A model generated the notes under the pieces. It made no database searches. It saw only the letters and a list, made by a program, of their open reading frames with translations, and had not been told where the DNA came from. Source: Mucor racemosus (Eukaryota; Mucoromycota; Mucoromycetes; Mucorales; Mucoraceae). From it: a stretch of DNA of 64,000 bases. Below, piece after piece: positions 36,601 through 47,953 of this stretch; within the stretch, counting starts at the first letter, position 1, and each line of letters begins with the position of its first letter. Location of the stretch: contig JAPEHQ010000012.1 of the NCBI GenBank assembly GCA_027405735.1, forward strand, positions 868,001-932,000. Reading direction: 5' to 3'. The position numbers and the translations under genes were made by a program.

Positions 36601-37335
36601 GCTGTCTGTCAAATCATGCATTCATTAAGAAAAATTGCAAAATCTAGCCCGCGGGGCAACGCCATAATCACGCGTAGCGAGACCCAACGGCTAGGTCTCT
36701 TATATGCTATGCTATATCTAAGCTTTTAACAAGAAAAAATATTTTTTTTCAACTTTTTCTTATATTTAACCATGGATGGTCTGAAAATTCAGTTTTAGCA
36801 GCGGACATTTTCGGGGCTCATTTTATCCTTACCAACACTCATAATTTTTATCTAAAAACAGAAAAATCAAATTTTGATACCAAAATCAATGTTTAAATAT
36901 ACTACATTGTGAGAGAAAATTGTAGCTATAGATAATACACACTTTATAAAAGCTTAATATAAAATGTTAAGTAATAAAAATTTGTAGTTTTGTCCCAAAA
37001 ACGGTTTTTTGATTAAAGGATTTTCATGTAATATTTTACAATAAAAATGTTTGCTACTTTTGATTGAGCAAATAGAGCGCTAAATGTTGTATATGTGTCT
37101 ATTTTTTGTTATTAAGATTGGTAGTATAATTAACTCTAGATTTGCAAAATTAGAAAAAAAAATTAAAAAATGTCAAAATTGATGATCTGGACAAGAATAA
37201 TCTTTGAAATTAATATTCCGCTTATAGGCCTTGTAAGTCTTAAAAATAAGAGATTTTATAATACCTAAGAACTTTTTCAAGAACTTACGATGCTGTAGCC
37301 ACTTGGTTCAGGCTTATTACTGTAAATATTTACAC
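36600..37335 (+). repeat. R1 module, copy C
   Basis: Copy of the R1 block following R3, including the gagacc/ggtctc hairpin and ttgtcccaaaaacgg. It ends near 37335, where repeat R2 copy 2 begins. Confidence 0.8.
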
Positions 37336-37374
37336 ATACGTCTATAATCACCAGTTTTTCTACAGATATATATC

Positions 37375-38370
37375 AAATTTAGATCAAAAAAGCATTGATT
37401 ATAACGTCGATGATGGAAAAAACTGACCAAGTCTTGAATGCTTTTTTTGTCCGAGAAAAATATTATAACGCGCCCTAAAATTAACAATTAATAAATCATT
37501 ATTCCAAATAACCAATAGGAAAAACATGTACTTGTACCTGCTACTTGATTTCAGTTTATAAAAAATATTTGTCTTTTTTGTTGTAGTTTCAAACATAAAT
37601 AAAAGATCTGAGGAAAGAGTGGGGGGAAGAAAACAGAAAATAATTCTAAATCAGTCGATTTTGTGTATTACAAACAGAAATTTACAAAGGTATACTGTAG
37701 TATATACTTTTAGTGTTGCCAAACAGGTTGTTGTAGTTGTTTCTATTTGGTCCCCGAAAGAAAAACATGGGCAGAACTCTTTCAAACCCCAAATTTTAAA
37801 TTGATATATCTCGTTAATAATGTGGAACAGATAGAGATATTCACGGAAAAAAAGTACAAAAAAACAATAGGAATTCGACTAGATAACATTAGGGTTTTAT
37901 TATCAAGTTAAATTCTACTTGAGGACTTTTGTAATAAATAAATGTCCTCTTTATATAGTTTTTATCAGAGAGATTAGGTAAGCATTCCTAGGTCCATACA
38001 TAGCCAATAATACCCCTTGTCAGACATAAATCTTGATAGTAACAAATCGATGTATTCATAGAGTTCATGGGTTCTTGATCATAATGGTGTGATTAAATCC
38101 ACATTATGTTGATTGGTCTTTAACTATAAATTGCTAGGATAGAAGCGTGGTAGAAAGTTTATATTAGTGTGAATCAGCATATATCATTTAGTAGTGTAAT
38201 GTCTATTCATGTCAGCTGTACTTTAATTGAGAATCAGATGAAATGGAGATCAATATAGTGGATAAATGTGTACATATTCCACAAATAAAGCAATTCTGTT
38301 CAATCAGAGTAACTCACATCTGCTCATCTGCTTCAAACCATTCAAATTATTTTCGTTATTAATTATATTA
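37375..38370 (+). repeat. Dispersed repeat R2, copy 2 (split by solo LTR)
   Basis: Aligns with 6063-7110 but lacks the hAT MITE (single ggtccccg at 37749-37756) and carries a solo LTR at 37821-38283. Each copy therefore shows the empty site of the other's insertion. Confidence 0.75.
37821..38283 (-). mobile_element. Solo LTR, 463 bp, with 5-bp target duplication
   Basis: Begins TGTGGAA and ends TTCCACA, a 7-bp terminal inverted repeat with canonical TG/CA ends. It is flanked by aataa at 37816-37820 and 38284-38288. The homologous empty site in the other R2 copy reads cgtcaataagacaattctg (about 7017-7035). On the minus strand it holds a TATA-like ctatataaag followed by aataaaaccc, suggesting minus orientation. 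No internal retrotransposon domain remains, so it is the product of LTR-LTR recombination. Confidence 0.88.
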
Positions 38371-39639
38371 TTTCAGTAAATGACAATGTTGTTTACTAAA
38401 ATAAAAATAAATATAAAAATAAAAGCAGTAGAAATACAATTATAATCAGCTAAAGTTTTTATTACAAAAGATTTCTGAAGATTTAAAATAATTGAAAAAT
38501 TATGAGGGTATTTATAGTGATTTAGAGAACTTGGATACTGCACCATCAGACTTAAATGGATTTATATTTAGTAATCTTCTAGTTTTGAGTACATTGTTAT
38601 TGATTCGATATTTTAAGGGGTAAATTGTATAGAGCATTGACCATAAGGGATTGTATGTCAAGTGTGACAATATCGACCTTTTGGGAAATGGTTGTTTTTG
38701 TTTATTTCTGTTATATCTATTTTATGTAACCTTGATTTTTAAGGGGTAGTTTTTATATGCTTGAATCTTATTTATATTGATAGTGCAACTACGATATAGA
38801 TGAGTAGTTGACTAAATTGATATCTTTGTTTATTATCATTATTGATTTGGATAGAATCCTGTTTTGATATATATGTCATTTGTGTAATTGATTGCGCCGT
38901 AATCAAGGGTGCTATCATCTACACGACATGTATGGTTCAAAAAGGGTATTTCATATTTTTAGCATGCATTTGTTATTGTGTTCAATTGAAGCGTTTGTTT
39001 ATTATTGTTGTTCACATTTCAAGTGGCATCATATTTTATGAGCGACACTTGGAAATTAGATTATTTTATTACTATTAAGGTATCAAGCGTTTTTAGTACG
39101 TTGTGGTTAAGATACACTATAATCTCCATTTCATCTGGTGTTGAATTAAAATAAATTTCTTAATTTAGAGTTGACAACTCCTATCATTCATGACAAGATA
39201 GCATTCCTAGAAGAGATATGGAAACTGGAACAACATTCTTTATGAGATATGGAACCATCACTAACAGTTTAGATAATCGAAAATAACAGCACTTGTAATA
39301 GGAATGAATACCGAAATTAGAATAGATTTGAAATGTATATATGAAGACGAGCTTAGAACAAAATAATAGCTTCTTCAGTTTATTATTAAAGTCAATAAAG
39401 ATTACTATATTCTAGTTGACTTACTACCGTTTTTTTATATTTTTTTTTATTAGCTATTATATCAGCTAATTCACATACACTATGTATCATTCCTTACAGT
39501 TCCTAACTCTAATGATCATGTCCAGATAACCTATTAAGAACTTACGATGAACCATAGCTTCTGCGCTCATTATTAGTATTACATATTACATAATAATCCA
39601 ACTCAATATTTAGTCAGTATCCTCAATATCCAAAAAAGC
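38371..39639. other. Intergenic, no gene seen
   Basis: No gene recognised. Sequence around 39340-39430 (an aataaag-like signal with TATA-like words before it) could be an LTR end, but nothing supports a boundary. Confidence 0.35.
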
Positions 39640-39954
39640 CGAACAGTCTCCGGAAGCGGCCATCTAATAATATTTCCAAGCTTTAAATCTTTAGAAAAAA
39701 TCACCGGACAGTTCGGACGCGGTTGTTTAAATATTCCAAGCAGCTATAAGATGCAGGTATCGAAATTTCACACAAAAATTAACGTTCGGCAATATTTCTA
39801 TTAATTATTCAAAAACTTATTTTAAGCAAAACATAAATACAACCTACAACATTATTAGCCTAATAACGGATTTAACTTGAAAAGTATAAAATGATACAAA
39901 CAAATTCAAAAAAAGTCCATAAAATTACAAATTTAAAGGATTTATATATAAAAG
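39640..39954 (+). repeat. Dispersed repeat R4, copy 2
   Basis: Plus-strand copy of 8700-9075, starting at the gccgaacag word and stopping at ttatatataaaag, where the CACTA-like terminus CACTACG starts at 39955. The other copy continues differently beyond this point, consistent with insertion at or at the edge of R4. Confidence 0.6.
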
Positions 39955-39961
39955 CACTACG

Positions 39962-40182
39962 TGTCGGTTTTCGCCCTTTTATTTAGTTTCAATTCCTATT
40001 AGAACTGACATTTACTAGAAATTGTAGTATAAATATCTTCAGGAACCGAGACCTAACAGTTCTTGGTTCCTTTTTCATTTTATAATAAAGACCCTACGTT
40101 CTCCGTAATTGAATCACTGCCTAGTCTCTTTATTACTACTTTCCTCTTTATAAAAATAAGATCTATTTCCCAATAACTCTCA
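39962..40182 (+). repeat. 5' LTR of the gag-only retrotransposon
   Basis: 221 bp, TG...CA ends. Contains aataaagaccc near 40084, a likely poly(A) signal. Confidence 0.92.
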
Positions 40183-40285
40183 TTTTTTTTAATCAACGTT
40201 CTCGAACGATAAGTTCTTATTCCCTCGACCCCACACAAATTTTATTTTATAAAAAAACAAAACAAAACAAAGAAAAGTCTGAATT

Positions 40286-42354
40286 ATGACCGATAACTAT
40301 AATACTAGTAATATTAAACCTTCATATGCTGAAGTGACTTTAAAGAATAGTCGCCAAAGCAGTGTAGAATCAAAAACCTCCAGAACCTATATTGAGGATG
40401 GACCAAGGCTGAATTCGCACGATGAAATCTTTGAATATGAGGAGCTTGAGAGAATGGATGTGGACAGGGAATACCCCACTCTTCCGTCTACTCATTCAGA
40501 CCCCCTTACTCTTTTTAGAAATCCAACATTAGTTGGTGATGTTGTATCCAGCATTTTAGACGGGACCCAAAGTCAAATTGACAAGGGTGAACAATCTTCT
40601 TTAATAACGGATACTAATGAAAATTCTTCCACTTCGGTTAAAAAAATCTTAATTTGTCATCAACGATGAAATCTCAATATGCTCATACCACTCTCAATCA
40701 TTTGGACGATGAGGAGGAAGAGACAGAAATCCTTATTGGTAAAATACGTCGAAAGATCAGACGTTTAGTAATCTCTGATGATGATTCAGATGCAGGAACC
40801 ATGATTAAAAATTTAACATTGAAATTGAATACCTTGAATGACATCTTGGATGGCATTCGCTCTGACATATCCCATAAAGATGCAAAGTCGTCAAGTGCCA
40901 ATACGTCAATCTCAACCAGCAATAACAATCAAATGATGCTCCAGGACTATAACAAATTTGAGATTCCTATTGACAAAGTGTCTAAATTTGACATTGAATT
41001 GTGTAATTACACAACACAAACATTCCAACTGAAAGCAGCCGATGCAACATTGGTAGTACCTTTCAGAACAGTGGAAGATTTTATCGAACGCTTTGAATTT
41101 ACATTTAGCTTCTACAGCTCCAACATTGATATTCATTGGGAGAAAGCTTTAAGACAATCATTCAGCACATCGATAGATGAGAGTCCTAAAGTTTGGTTAC
41201 CACATGAACTTAGTGCTAACAGAGATAAATATCGTTGTTGAAACGACATGAAAGAAAGATTACTAAAAAAGTATAGAGAAACTCATACAGAATTTGATTA
41301 TATTACGCAATTGCATTCCGTTCATCAATATTTTGAGGAACCTCTGATAGACTTCTTGCAAAGATTCATTGTATTAATGACCAAAGCTGGGGTATTAGAC
41401 TCTCGTCAAATGGCGATTGTTTGTTATGGATCCCTTCAAGCGTACGTAAGAGCATATTTGAAAACCAAATTGCCAACATTGCGAGAAACTACGAACGATC
41501 AGCCCAATCCTTCCAAATGAAAATTTACAAACATTGATGGAGCTCCTCGAATACCATACGCATAGTATCCACCGTGAATTGGCAGCTCTTCATGAAATTG
41601 AAAAGAATAGTCGCAAGATCAAAGAAAAGGCAACGAATGATATGATCGAAAACGCTCACGAACGTTTGAAGATCAGCAAGCACCTGCATCAAATGATGTG
41701 AGTACTTGAAGCTACAAGAGAGTTGATCGCGGCCACACCAACAGGCACAGCTACAGACCTCAAATCATGGAGAATCCAAAACCGTTTTGCAGATAATATT
41801 GGAAAAAAGTAGAGTGGTTCTATAATCATTCATGTCCTGAAAGTAGCGAATATCGTCGCCAGAAGCAAGACAAGAAAACAAATCAAAATCGGACAGGTAC
41901 GTTTGCTGTAAGACGACAGTCGTTTGTTGACCATGTAACTAAAAAACATCATGATAAACCATTTATCATAGCTCAAAACGCAAATGTCAATATGGTCATC
42001 TCAGGAAAACAATCGATTTCTCAGTCTATTCAGGATCCTAAATACGAAAATGAGATGAATGAAGTTAGAAATATTCTGACCCAAATCTTACGTAACAGCA
42101 ATCCATTAGCGGATGAGAGCGACTTTATGGAGATTGTACCTGCCCATATGGACACAAAAGACTGAATCTATGACTCTTCGAGAACATTCAAAACAAAAAA
42201 ACCAGTGAGATATCTGCAACCAATAACCAGAAGTATCACACAACAATTGACTCAAAAGGATGTTAAACTCATTGCAGCAAATGGCACTGAAATGGGAAAA
42301 CGAGAATTCGAATCATCGGGACCCATTACACCGAATAAGAAAAATCGATACTAA
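40286..42354 (+). pseudogene. gag-like gene of the LTR element, broken
   Basis: Starts MTDNYNTSNIKPSYAEVTLK. The reading continues in pieces: 40286-40669; then, after a shift near the A-run at 40640-40647, about 40654-41241; an in-frame stop at 41239-41241; then 41248-41520 with another shift; further pieces run to the stop at 42352-42354, with more stops between. Conserved-looking parts are a central capsid-like segment (VEDFIERFEFTFSFY, FLQRFIVLM) and a helical charged segment (EIEKNSRKIKEKA, 41590 on). No CCHC zinc knuckle was found. Structural protein of a Ty3/gypsy- or related element by position and character; the superfamily is uncertain. Confidence 0.6.
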
Positions 42355-42433
42355 AGCATATAGATCAGGGTAACCCAAGACAATGAGAAAACCTTAATGA
42401 TTTACAATTATAGACGAGTTTGGTGGGGGAGAA

Positions 42434-42654
42434 TGTCGGTTTTCGCCCTTTTATTTAGTTTCAATTCCTATTAGAACTGACATTTAATAGAAATTGTAGT
42501 ATAAATATCTTCAGGAACCGAGACCTAACAGTTCTTGGTTCCCTTTTTATTTTATAATAAAGACCCTACGTTCTCCGTAATTGAATCACTACCTAGTCTC
42601 TTTATTACTACTTTCCTTTTTATAAAAATAAGATCTATTTTCTAATAACTCTCA
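42434..42654 (+). repeat. 3' LTR of the gag-only retrotransposon
   Basis: 221 bp, same ends as the 5' LTR, about 7 substitutions, mostly C/T. Confidence 0.92.
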
Positions 42655-43548
42655 CTACGGCCGACCTGTGCTGCACAAAATAATTCTGTTGTGCGCAGGT
42701 GGGCTGCACACTATGGCCTAATGAGTTGTTGAGCCCACTGAGTAATGGCTAAAAAGATAACAAGATGCACATGGGCCCAACAAAAAAAACTGCACATGGG
42801 CCCAACAAAAAAAACTGCACACGAGCACAACTGTAAGCCCGTATTATGTGCAGGATTATAAATTTTGTCCGTGTGCATGACATTAATCCCATGTATGCAT
42901 AATAGTAGAATTGCCCATAAGCATATCATTATCTCTATTTGTGCATAATAATAAAATCTGACCATGAGCATAATAATGAGCTGATCGTATGGGCACAAAT
43001 TACTTTGTGTATGAGATATGAGATATGATCATCGTACCGTTCTCAAAATTTCATTGCATTTTTTTTACTGGAATGGGGTTTTAAGTTACATTTGCTTTTA
43101 TTAATATAGGCTATTATAGACAATACAGTTCAACACGTTCTTGATGTAGAGCAATACATGCAAGAGACAATATATCTACAATTATCATCATTTGTAAATA
43201 TGTTTATAGTTATAATGTTTACAGTTTACAGCAGCAATGGTTTTTGCTCGAGCATAAGCTTAAATAGCACTTACTGCTTATGTTTATATGCAAGCCAAAT
43301 CTAAGGTTATAGATGTTGCTTTATCACACATAAAATTTAAGCAAATTAATCTTCTTTAAACTTACTATTTTAGTTTACGATTGGCAGCTGTAAAAAGATT
43401 TGTTTTCGAGTATAGCTACGATCAAAACAATAATTATTAGACAAGATATTAGATTATTCTTTTTTTTTGTTTCTAAATTATTTGAAATTGTATCACTTTT
43501 CTGGAACATTTCGTGGGTTTGTAGCCAGTTCTAGCTTTTTATTTAGTA

Positions 43549-44047
43549 CAGTCGTGATTCGATCTAGTGGAATTGTTGGGAGGGAGAAAAGTGTCCACTA
43601 AATCGAATTTTCCACTAAATCAAATAAATCATTTTCCGTAATATTGGATCAAAAAATGAGAATAAAAAGGCGTTACTAGTTTATAGTATTAAATAATATT
43701 TTTAATAATAAAGGCTTTTCATATGCAAGCAACTGAATTGAACAGTGGATAACAAGAAATTTAATAAAAAACTGAGGTAAATTAGGCACGTGATTTGGTT
43801 ACTCTCCATATTTCTTCTAATTTCATGGCTACCAGATCAAGCTATTGCCGGCTAAATACAGTTTTATCCAATAATATTTATATATTACTAATACAGTGGG
43901 CTGGTAGAAACGAAATTGTCCACTATCCACTGAATCGATTCAGTGGATTTAGGCAGTAAAATTATTAAAAAAAAAACGGGAGATTTCAAACTGTCCATTA
44001 AATCGAAAATCCGTTATTTATGAGTCCACTAAATCGAATCACGACTG
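43549..44047. mobile_element. pogo/Tc1-like MITE, 499 bp, TA target duplication
   Basis: Terminal inverted repeats CAGTCGTGATTCGAT and its complement ATCGAATCACGACTG (about 23 bp with few mismatches) are bordered by TA on each side (43547-43548, 44048-44049). The uninterrupted copies at about 61131 and 5001 read ttgagcagatata / ttgagtagatata, showing the empty TA site. Inside are more copies of tccactaaatcga. No transposase. The CAGTCG...CGATT type end and TA duplication fit pogo/Fot1-like elements. Confidence 0.88.
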
Positions 44048-44395
44048 TAGATATAAATATTATTGCCTTCGATTTGATTTGGGAAGTGGTAATCCAGAAA
44101 TACGTCCAACAATACAGTAGTAAATAATGATATTTGGTCTTACAGTAGAATGCGGTTAAATAAAAATATCAGTCTCTAATATAACGACTGCTACCTACAG
44201 TATGTTAGAACATTAGTCTCTTATATTAGCATACGTATTCAGATAAAAGAAAAGAATACCAGCTTGTTAATCTGATATGCCTTATCAAATGGTAAATATA
44301 TCCTTGGAATATGAAAACAAAAAGAGAGAAACAATACACATACAAAAGGATTTTCAAGACTCCACATCATTTAGAGCATTTAAAACCTTCCTAAA

Positions 44396-44578
44396 TTGCA
44401 CATTTCAGCCAATGTAAAAGCAGCATTACAGCCCCTGAACCATAAATTAAACAAAATAGGCAATATCTGTTATCATAAAAACATATATTTTTCTACCAGA
44501 AAAACCATCTGTCATATTATACATTCATTAAAAAATTGCAAAAGAGAGCCCGTAGAGCGACGCCGTAATGGAGCATAG
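44396..44578 (+). pseudogene. Conserved short coding remnant inside repeat copy D
   Basis: Same remnant as 4465-4650: HISANVKAALQ, NHKLNKIGNICYH, CHIIHSLKNC. Function unknown; see the note on the other copy. Confidence 0.35.
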
Positions 44579-45290
44579 CAAGATTGAACGGCTAAGTCTC
44601 CTATACTATAGTATATCTAAGTTTCAAATAAAAAAGCATTTCTTTTTTTTAACTTTTCTTATATTTAACCAAGTGCGGTCTGAAAATTTAGACTTTGTAG
44701 CGGACATTTTCGGGACTCATTTTATCCTTACCAACACTCATGATTTTGATAAAAAAACAGAAAAATCAAATTTTGATGCCAAAATCAACGTTTAAATATA
44801 CTACATTGTGAGAGAAACTTGTAGCCATAACTAATACACATTTTATAAATGCTTAGTATTAAATGTTAAGTAATAAAAATTTGTAGTTTTGTCCCAAAAA
44901 CGGTTTTTTGATTAAAGGATTTTTATGTAATATTTTACAATAAAAATGTTTGCTACTTTTGATTGAGCAAATAGAGCGCTAAATGTTGTATATGTGTCTA
45001 TTTTTTGTTTTTAAGATTGGGAGTATAATTAACTCTAGATTTGCAAAATTAGAAAAAAAAATTAAAAAATGTCAAAATTGATGATCTGGACAAGAATAAT
45101 CTTTGAAATTAATATTCCGCTTATAAGCCTTGTAAGTCTTAAAAATAAGAGATTTTATAATAGTTGTGAACTTTTTCAAGAATTTATGATGCTGTACCCA
45201 CTTGATTCAAGCTTATTACTGTAAACCTTTATACATGTTAATATTGTGCGGTAGTTTATTTGATAATAATATAATTCTACTTTATAATTA
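44500..45290 (+). repeat. R1 module, copy D
   Basis: R1 block inside CACTA-like copy D, including ttgtcccaaaaacgg and gatgatctggacaagaataa. Confidence 0.8.
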
Positions 45291-45374
45291 TTGCGCTAGA
45301 GATGATTTACTGTATATTAAGTTTTAGTCATACTTCTATGTCTTCAATGTCATAAACATAAACATGATGGCCAT

Positions 45375-45899
45375 TGTTGTATTCCACCTACTAGTATCAT
45401 TCATTATCACCTTCTACAGTATCAATACATCTTACAATCTATTGACTACGACATGTATTGAAGTGCAAGTCTTGATGTTGGGTATAAGAAACTCCTAGCG
45501 TATCAAGTTTAATCCAGTAATTACCAAGAACGCTTGGACCTCAATTATGATACTATACTATTTCATCCCAGCGGTTAATCAATCAAGTAGCTATCAAATC
45601 AACATCCAAGCACATTTAGCGCAGCATCGAAATAAGACAACTCACAAGCTCTGCAAGAACGGTTTATGATTGATCCATTTCAATCCATATATTACTATCA
45701 AACAGATCTAATGGTTCAATAGTGCCTTAAATTACATATCAGAATCTCAATGTCAAATCAATATAAAAGGCCATACTTTTATATCCTAATAAACGATACC
45801 TTGTTTTTATTATACAGTTGAAGAACTGATTCATTACTGATTCTTTTATAATTGTATTCTTTTTTAAGTATTATTTATCAATCCTGAAAATATACGCCA
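45375..45899 (+). mobile_element. Solo LTR, 525 bp, with 5-bp target duplication
   Basis: Starts TGTTGTATTCC and ends ATACGCCA, flanked by gccat at 45370-45374 and 45900-45904. The empty site is readable in the other repeat copy: acatggccattactggaatc at about 62429-62448, equivalent to left ggccat joined to right gccattactggag. It holds aatataaaagg near 45771 and ctaataaacgata near 45797 in LTR order. Its first 180 bases are repeated at about 60131-60311, where the CACTA-like element interrupts them. Confidence 0.85.
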
Positions 45900-45944
45900 G
45901 CCATTACTGGAGTCAATAATCAAGCGTTACAAGGTAGAGCTGTC

Positions 45945-46060
45945 AATCATACTGTATAATACATCCATTAAAATTTTTTAAAAGTAAGCCCCCCCCCAGG
46001 GCGACACCGTAATTGAGCGTAGCGAGATCGAACAGCTAGTATGATATCCCTAAATAAAAA
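45945..46060 (+). repeat. Diverged fragment of the R1 start
   Basis: Carries tgtcaatcatactgtataatacatcc, a C-run, and cgacaccgtaattgagcgtagcgagatcgaacagcta, matching the hairpin region at 61575-61665 and its relatives. Only about 115 bp is recognisable. Confidence 0.55.
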
Positions 46061-46932
46061 ATAACCAATTTTTATATTAAACCATTTAAATCTTATCGAG
46101 TATCTGTTTTTTTACTTTTAGCGGAAAAACTGCTTTTTTATAGCACAGTTTCTAAATTATTTTTAGTGCAAAGTTTTCGTGTAAATAACACCATTAGATG
46201 TAGAGTCAAAAATTGTATAAGCTTCAATTAACTTACTACATTTGTTTTATTTATATGTTATTTTTTGATATTTTAGTGAAATAGAGCCAACAAAAAAAAA
46301 CAAAATTGTGGCGATTTTCGGCGTTGTACTCATACTTGGGGTTAAGGATTTGAAAATGTAGTGGTTTGTTAAGGATTAACCAAGAAGTGCCTGAAAATAT
46401 GTGATTACATATATATATATATATATACATGTTTTACAAATAATTCTTAACATAGCATAGTCCAAAATTATACAGTACTAAATCTTTTGTTAAATATTGA
46501 ATGAGTAGAAATTCTTTGAATTCACCGTGTAAAATAAGACAAAAATAAGAATAAATACGAAAAAAGTCTATAAAATGATATAATCATTTGATAAATTTTA
46601 TACCATGTAGATATACTATAAACAAGAATACGGTTGAATAAAGTATAGTTATCAGCTATAGAATACATTTTTATATTCGTTTCATCAACGCAACAAGTCA
46701 TATATTACATATAATTTATTGCTTCTGAGGTTCGTAGTCAAACCAGTTACCTACCTTGAAATCTTGTTTCATTAATTAACTCCATCAAAAATTAATATTT
46801 TTTGGAAATTAAAAAAAAATGCAGTAGATAACGTTGTTTACTATTTACTTAAAAAATTAACTGCTGGTCATTCAATAAAGCAACTCCTTCAAAAAGCAAA
46901 GGTTTACTACTTTCTACTATTTTTACTGATGT
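46061..46932. other. Intergenic, no gene seen
   Basis: AT-rich, with a TA dinucleotide run at about 46409-46429. No gene recognised. Confidence 0.4.
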
Positions 46933-47193
46933 TCATTTGCTTAAAATTATTGAAATCAATATTTGACATCCAGCAGTTTTTTTAAAAAACGAACATAAAA
47001 CATATTGTACTTCAACATTGATTGTACATGAAGAGGGCATTTGATTGTTAATTTTGATAGTGGATACTGCAACATAATCTGGTTTTGGCTGATTTGGAAC
47101 TGTTTCTGATTTAAAATGGTATGTTAAAATTGTAGCGCTGGGTACTTTTACAGCTGCAGGATATATTTTCAAGTTGTAGCCCATTTGGATCAA
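46933..47193 (-). other. Possible coding remnant, unknown
   Basis: An open frame of 86 codons whose composition looks protein-like (QMGYNLKIYPAAVKVPSATI, PDYVAVSTIKINNQMPSSCT). No family is recognised, no intron-joined partners are clear, and the surroundings are repeats. Either a gene relic or chance. Confidence 0.2.
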
Positions 47194-47459
47194 TATTTAT
47201 TGTCTACAAGCATTTTTCCAGTTGCTAAATTTCTTTCTAGTAGAGGCGAAGGCTTTTTTTTTTCAAAAACGTCTGCAAAAATCCTTCAAAAAATAGCTGT
47301 TAGGTGATAAAATCAATATATGTTATTTGTGCATATACTGTGTATCAAGTGCAACTTTAAAATTTAATTTTGAATTATTATTTGATTTTATAAACATTTC
47401 CAAAGAATATCTGAAACAATCTATGCAAAATAGCCTAAACACGTACGAGTTTTCATTTC

Positions 47460-47600
47460 TCTATTTCCACAGCAACTTGGGTAGGCTAAACCTTTTGAAA
47501 TTCTGTGGATCAATGCTAGAAGTACTTGCCATTACAATGGGAAGTCATCTGGATCCATATTCGCCGAGAGCTGGTGAGCTTACTGACCTCAGTAGGCAAA
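47460..47600 (+). repeat. Dispersed repeat R5, copy 1
   Basis: Block with aggctaaacc, attacaatgggaagtcat, ggatccatattc and gagcttactgac; aligns with 59915-60045. Short and diverged; probably a piece of a retroelement interior, but this is inference. Confidence 0.5.
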
Positions 47601-47953
47601 ATTATTAGGAGGTAACAAACTTGTTATTCAAAATTAATTATGGAATGCACAATAACTCATGGAGCTGGTATCTTAAATACTTGTAGTACCTAGTCATACC
47701 TATTATTGCAATGAACTGACACCTTTTATAGACCAAAGTTGCCATTATCATTTCAGAAAAATAACTGACCTCGATTCGTACCTGAATCTCGCTCCATAAG
47801 GACTGAGTTCTAATCAGATCCCAATAAGCATAATGAGGAACTCTATATTGCTGGTGCCTGTAAAAGGAAGTGTTCCTGATCAAAATACGATCTTCTACAA
47901 CGTGACACCTATGATACAAAGCTGTACTTATTTTATATTAATAATATATTCCA

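Larger units (their letters stand above)
39962..42654 (+). mobile_element. Gag-only LTR retrotransposon, 2.69 kb, non-autonomous
   Basis: Two direct repeats of 221 bp each, 39962-40182 and 42434-42654, start TGTCGG and end CTCTCA. They differ at about 7 positions by eye (about 97% identical). The element is flanked by ctacg at 39957-39961 and 42655-42659. A purine-rich tract ggtgggggagaa precedes the 3' LTR. The interior encodes only a broken gag-like protein: no protease, reverse transcriptase, RNase H or integrase motif is present. I see no obvious tRNA primer-binding site just inside the 5' LTR. It would depend on enzymes from another element. Confidence 0.92.
39955..45374 (+). mobile_element. 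CACTA-like element, copy D, interrupted twice
   Basis: Terminus CACTACG at 39955-39961 is separated from its continuation GCCGACCTGTGC (42660 on) by an LTR retrotransposon whose 5-bp duplication ctacg is part of the terminus. A second interruption is the MITE at 43549-44047. With both removed, the order matches 60312-62400: palindromic terminal words, subterminal ATGCNCATGGG-type motifs (42770-42990), the ANVKAALQ remnant (44396-44578), then the R1 module (44500-45290). A solo LTR at 45375-45899 marks the far side, and homology resumes briefly after it. No transposase seen. Confidence 0.65.

Noticed and set aside
47638..47919. A 93-codon minus-strand frame with many aromatic residues
   Set aside because: It lies between repeat R5 and the Tc1 remnant, has no recognisable family, and is probably noncoding.
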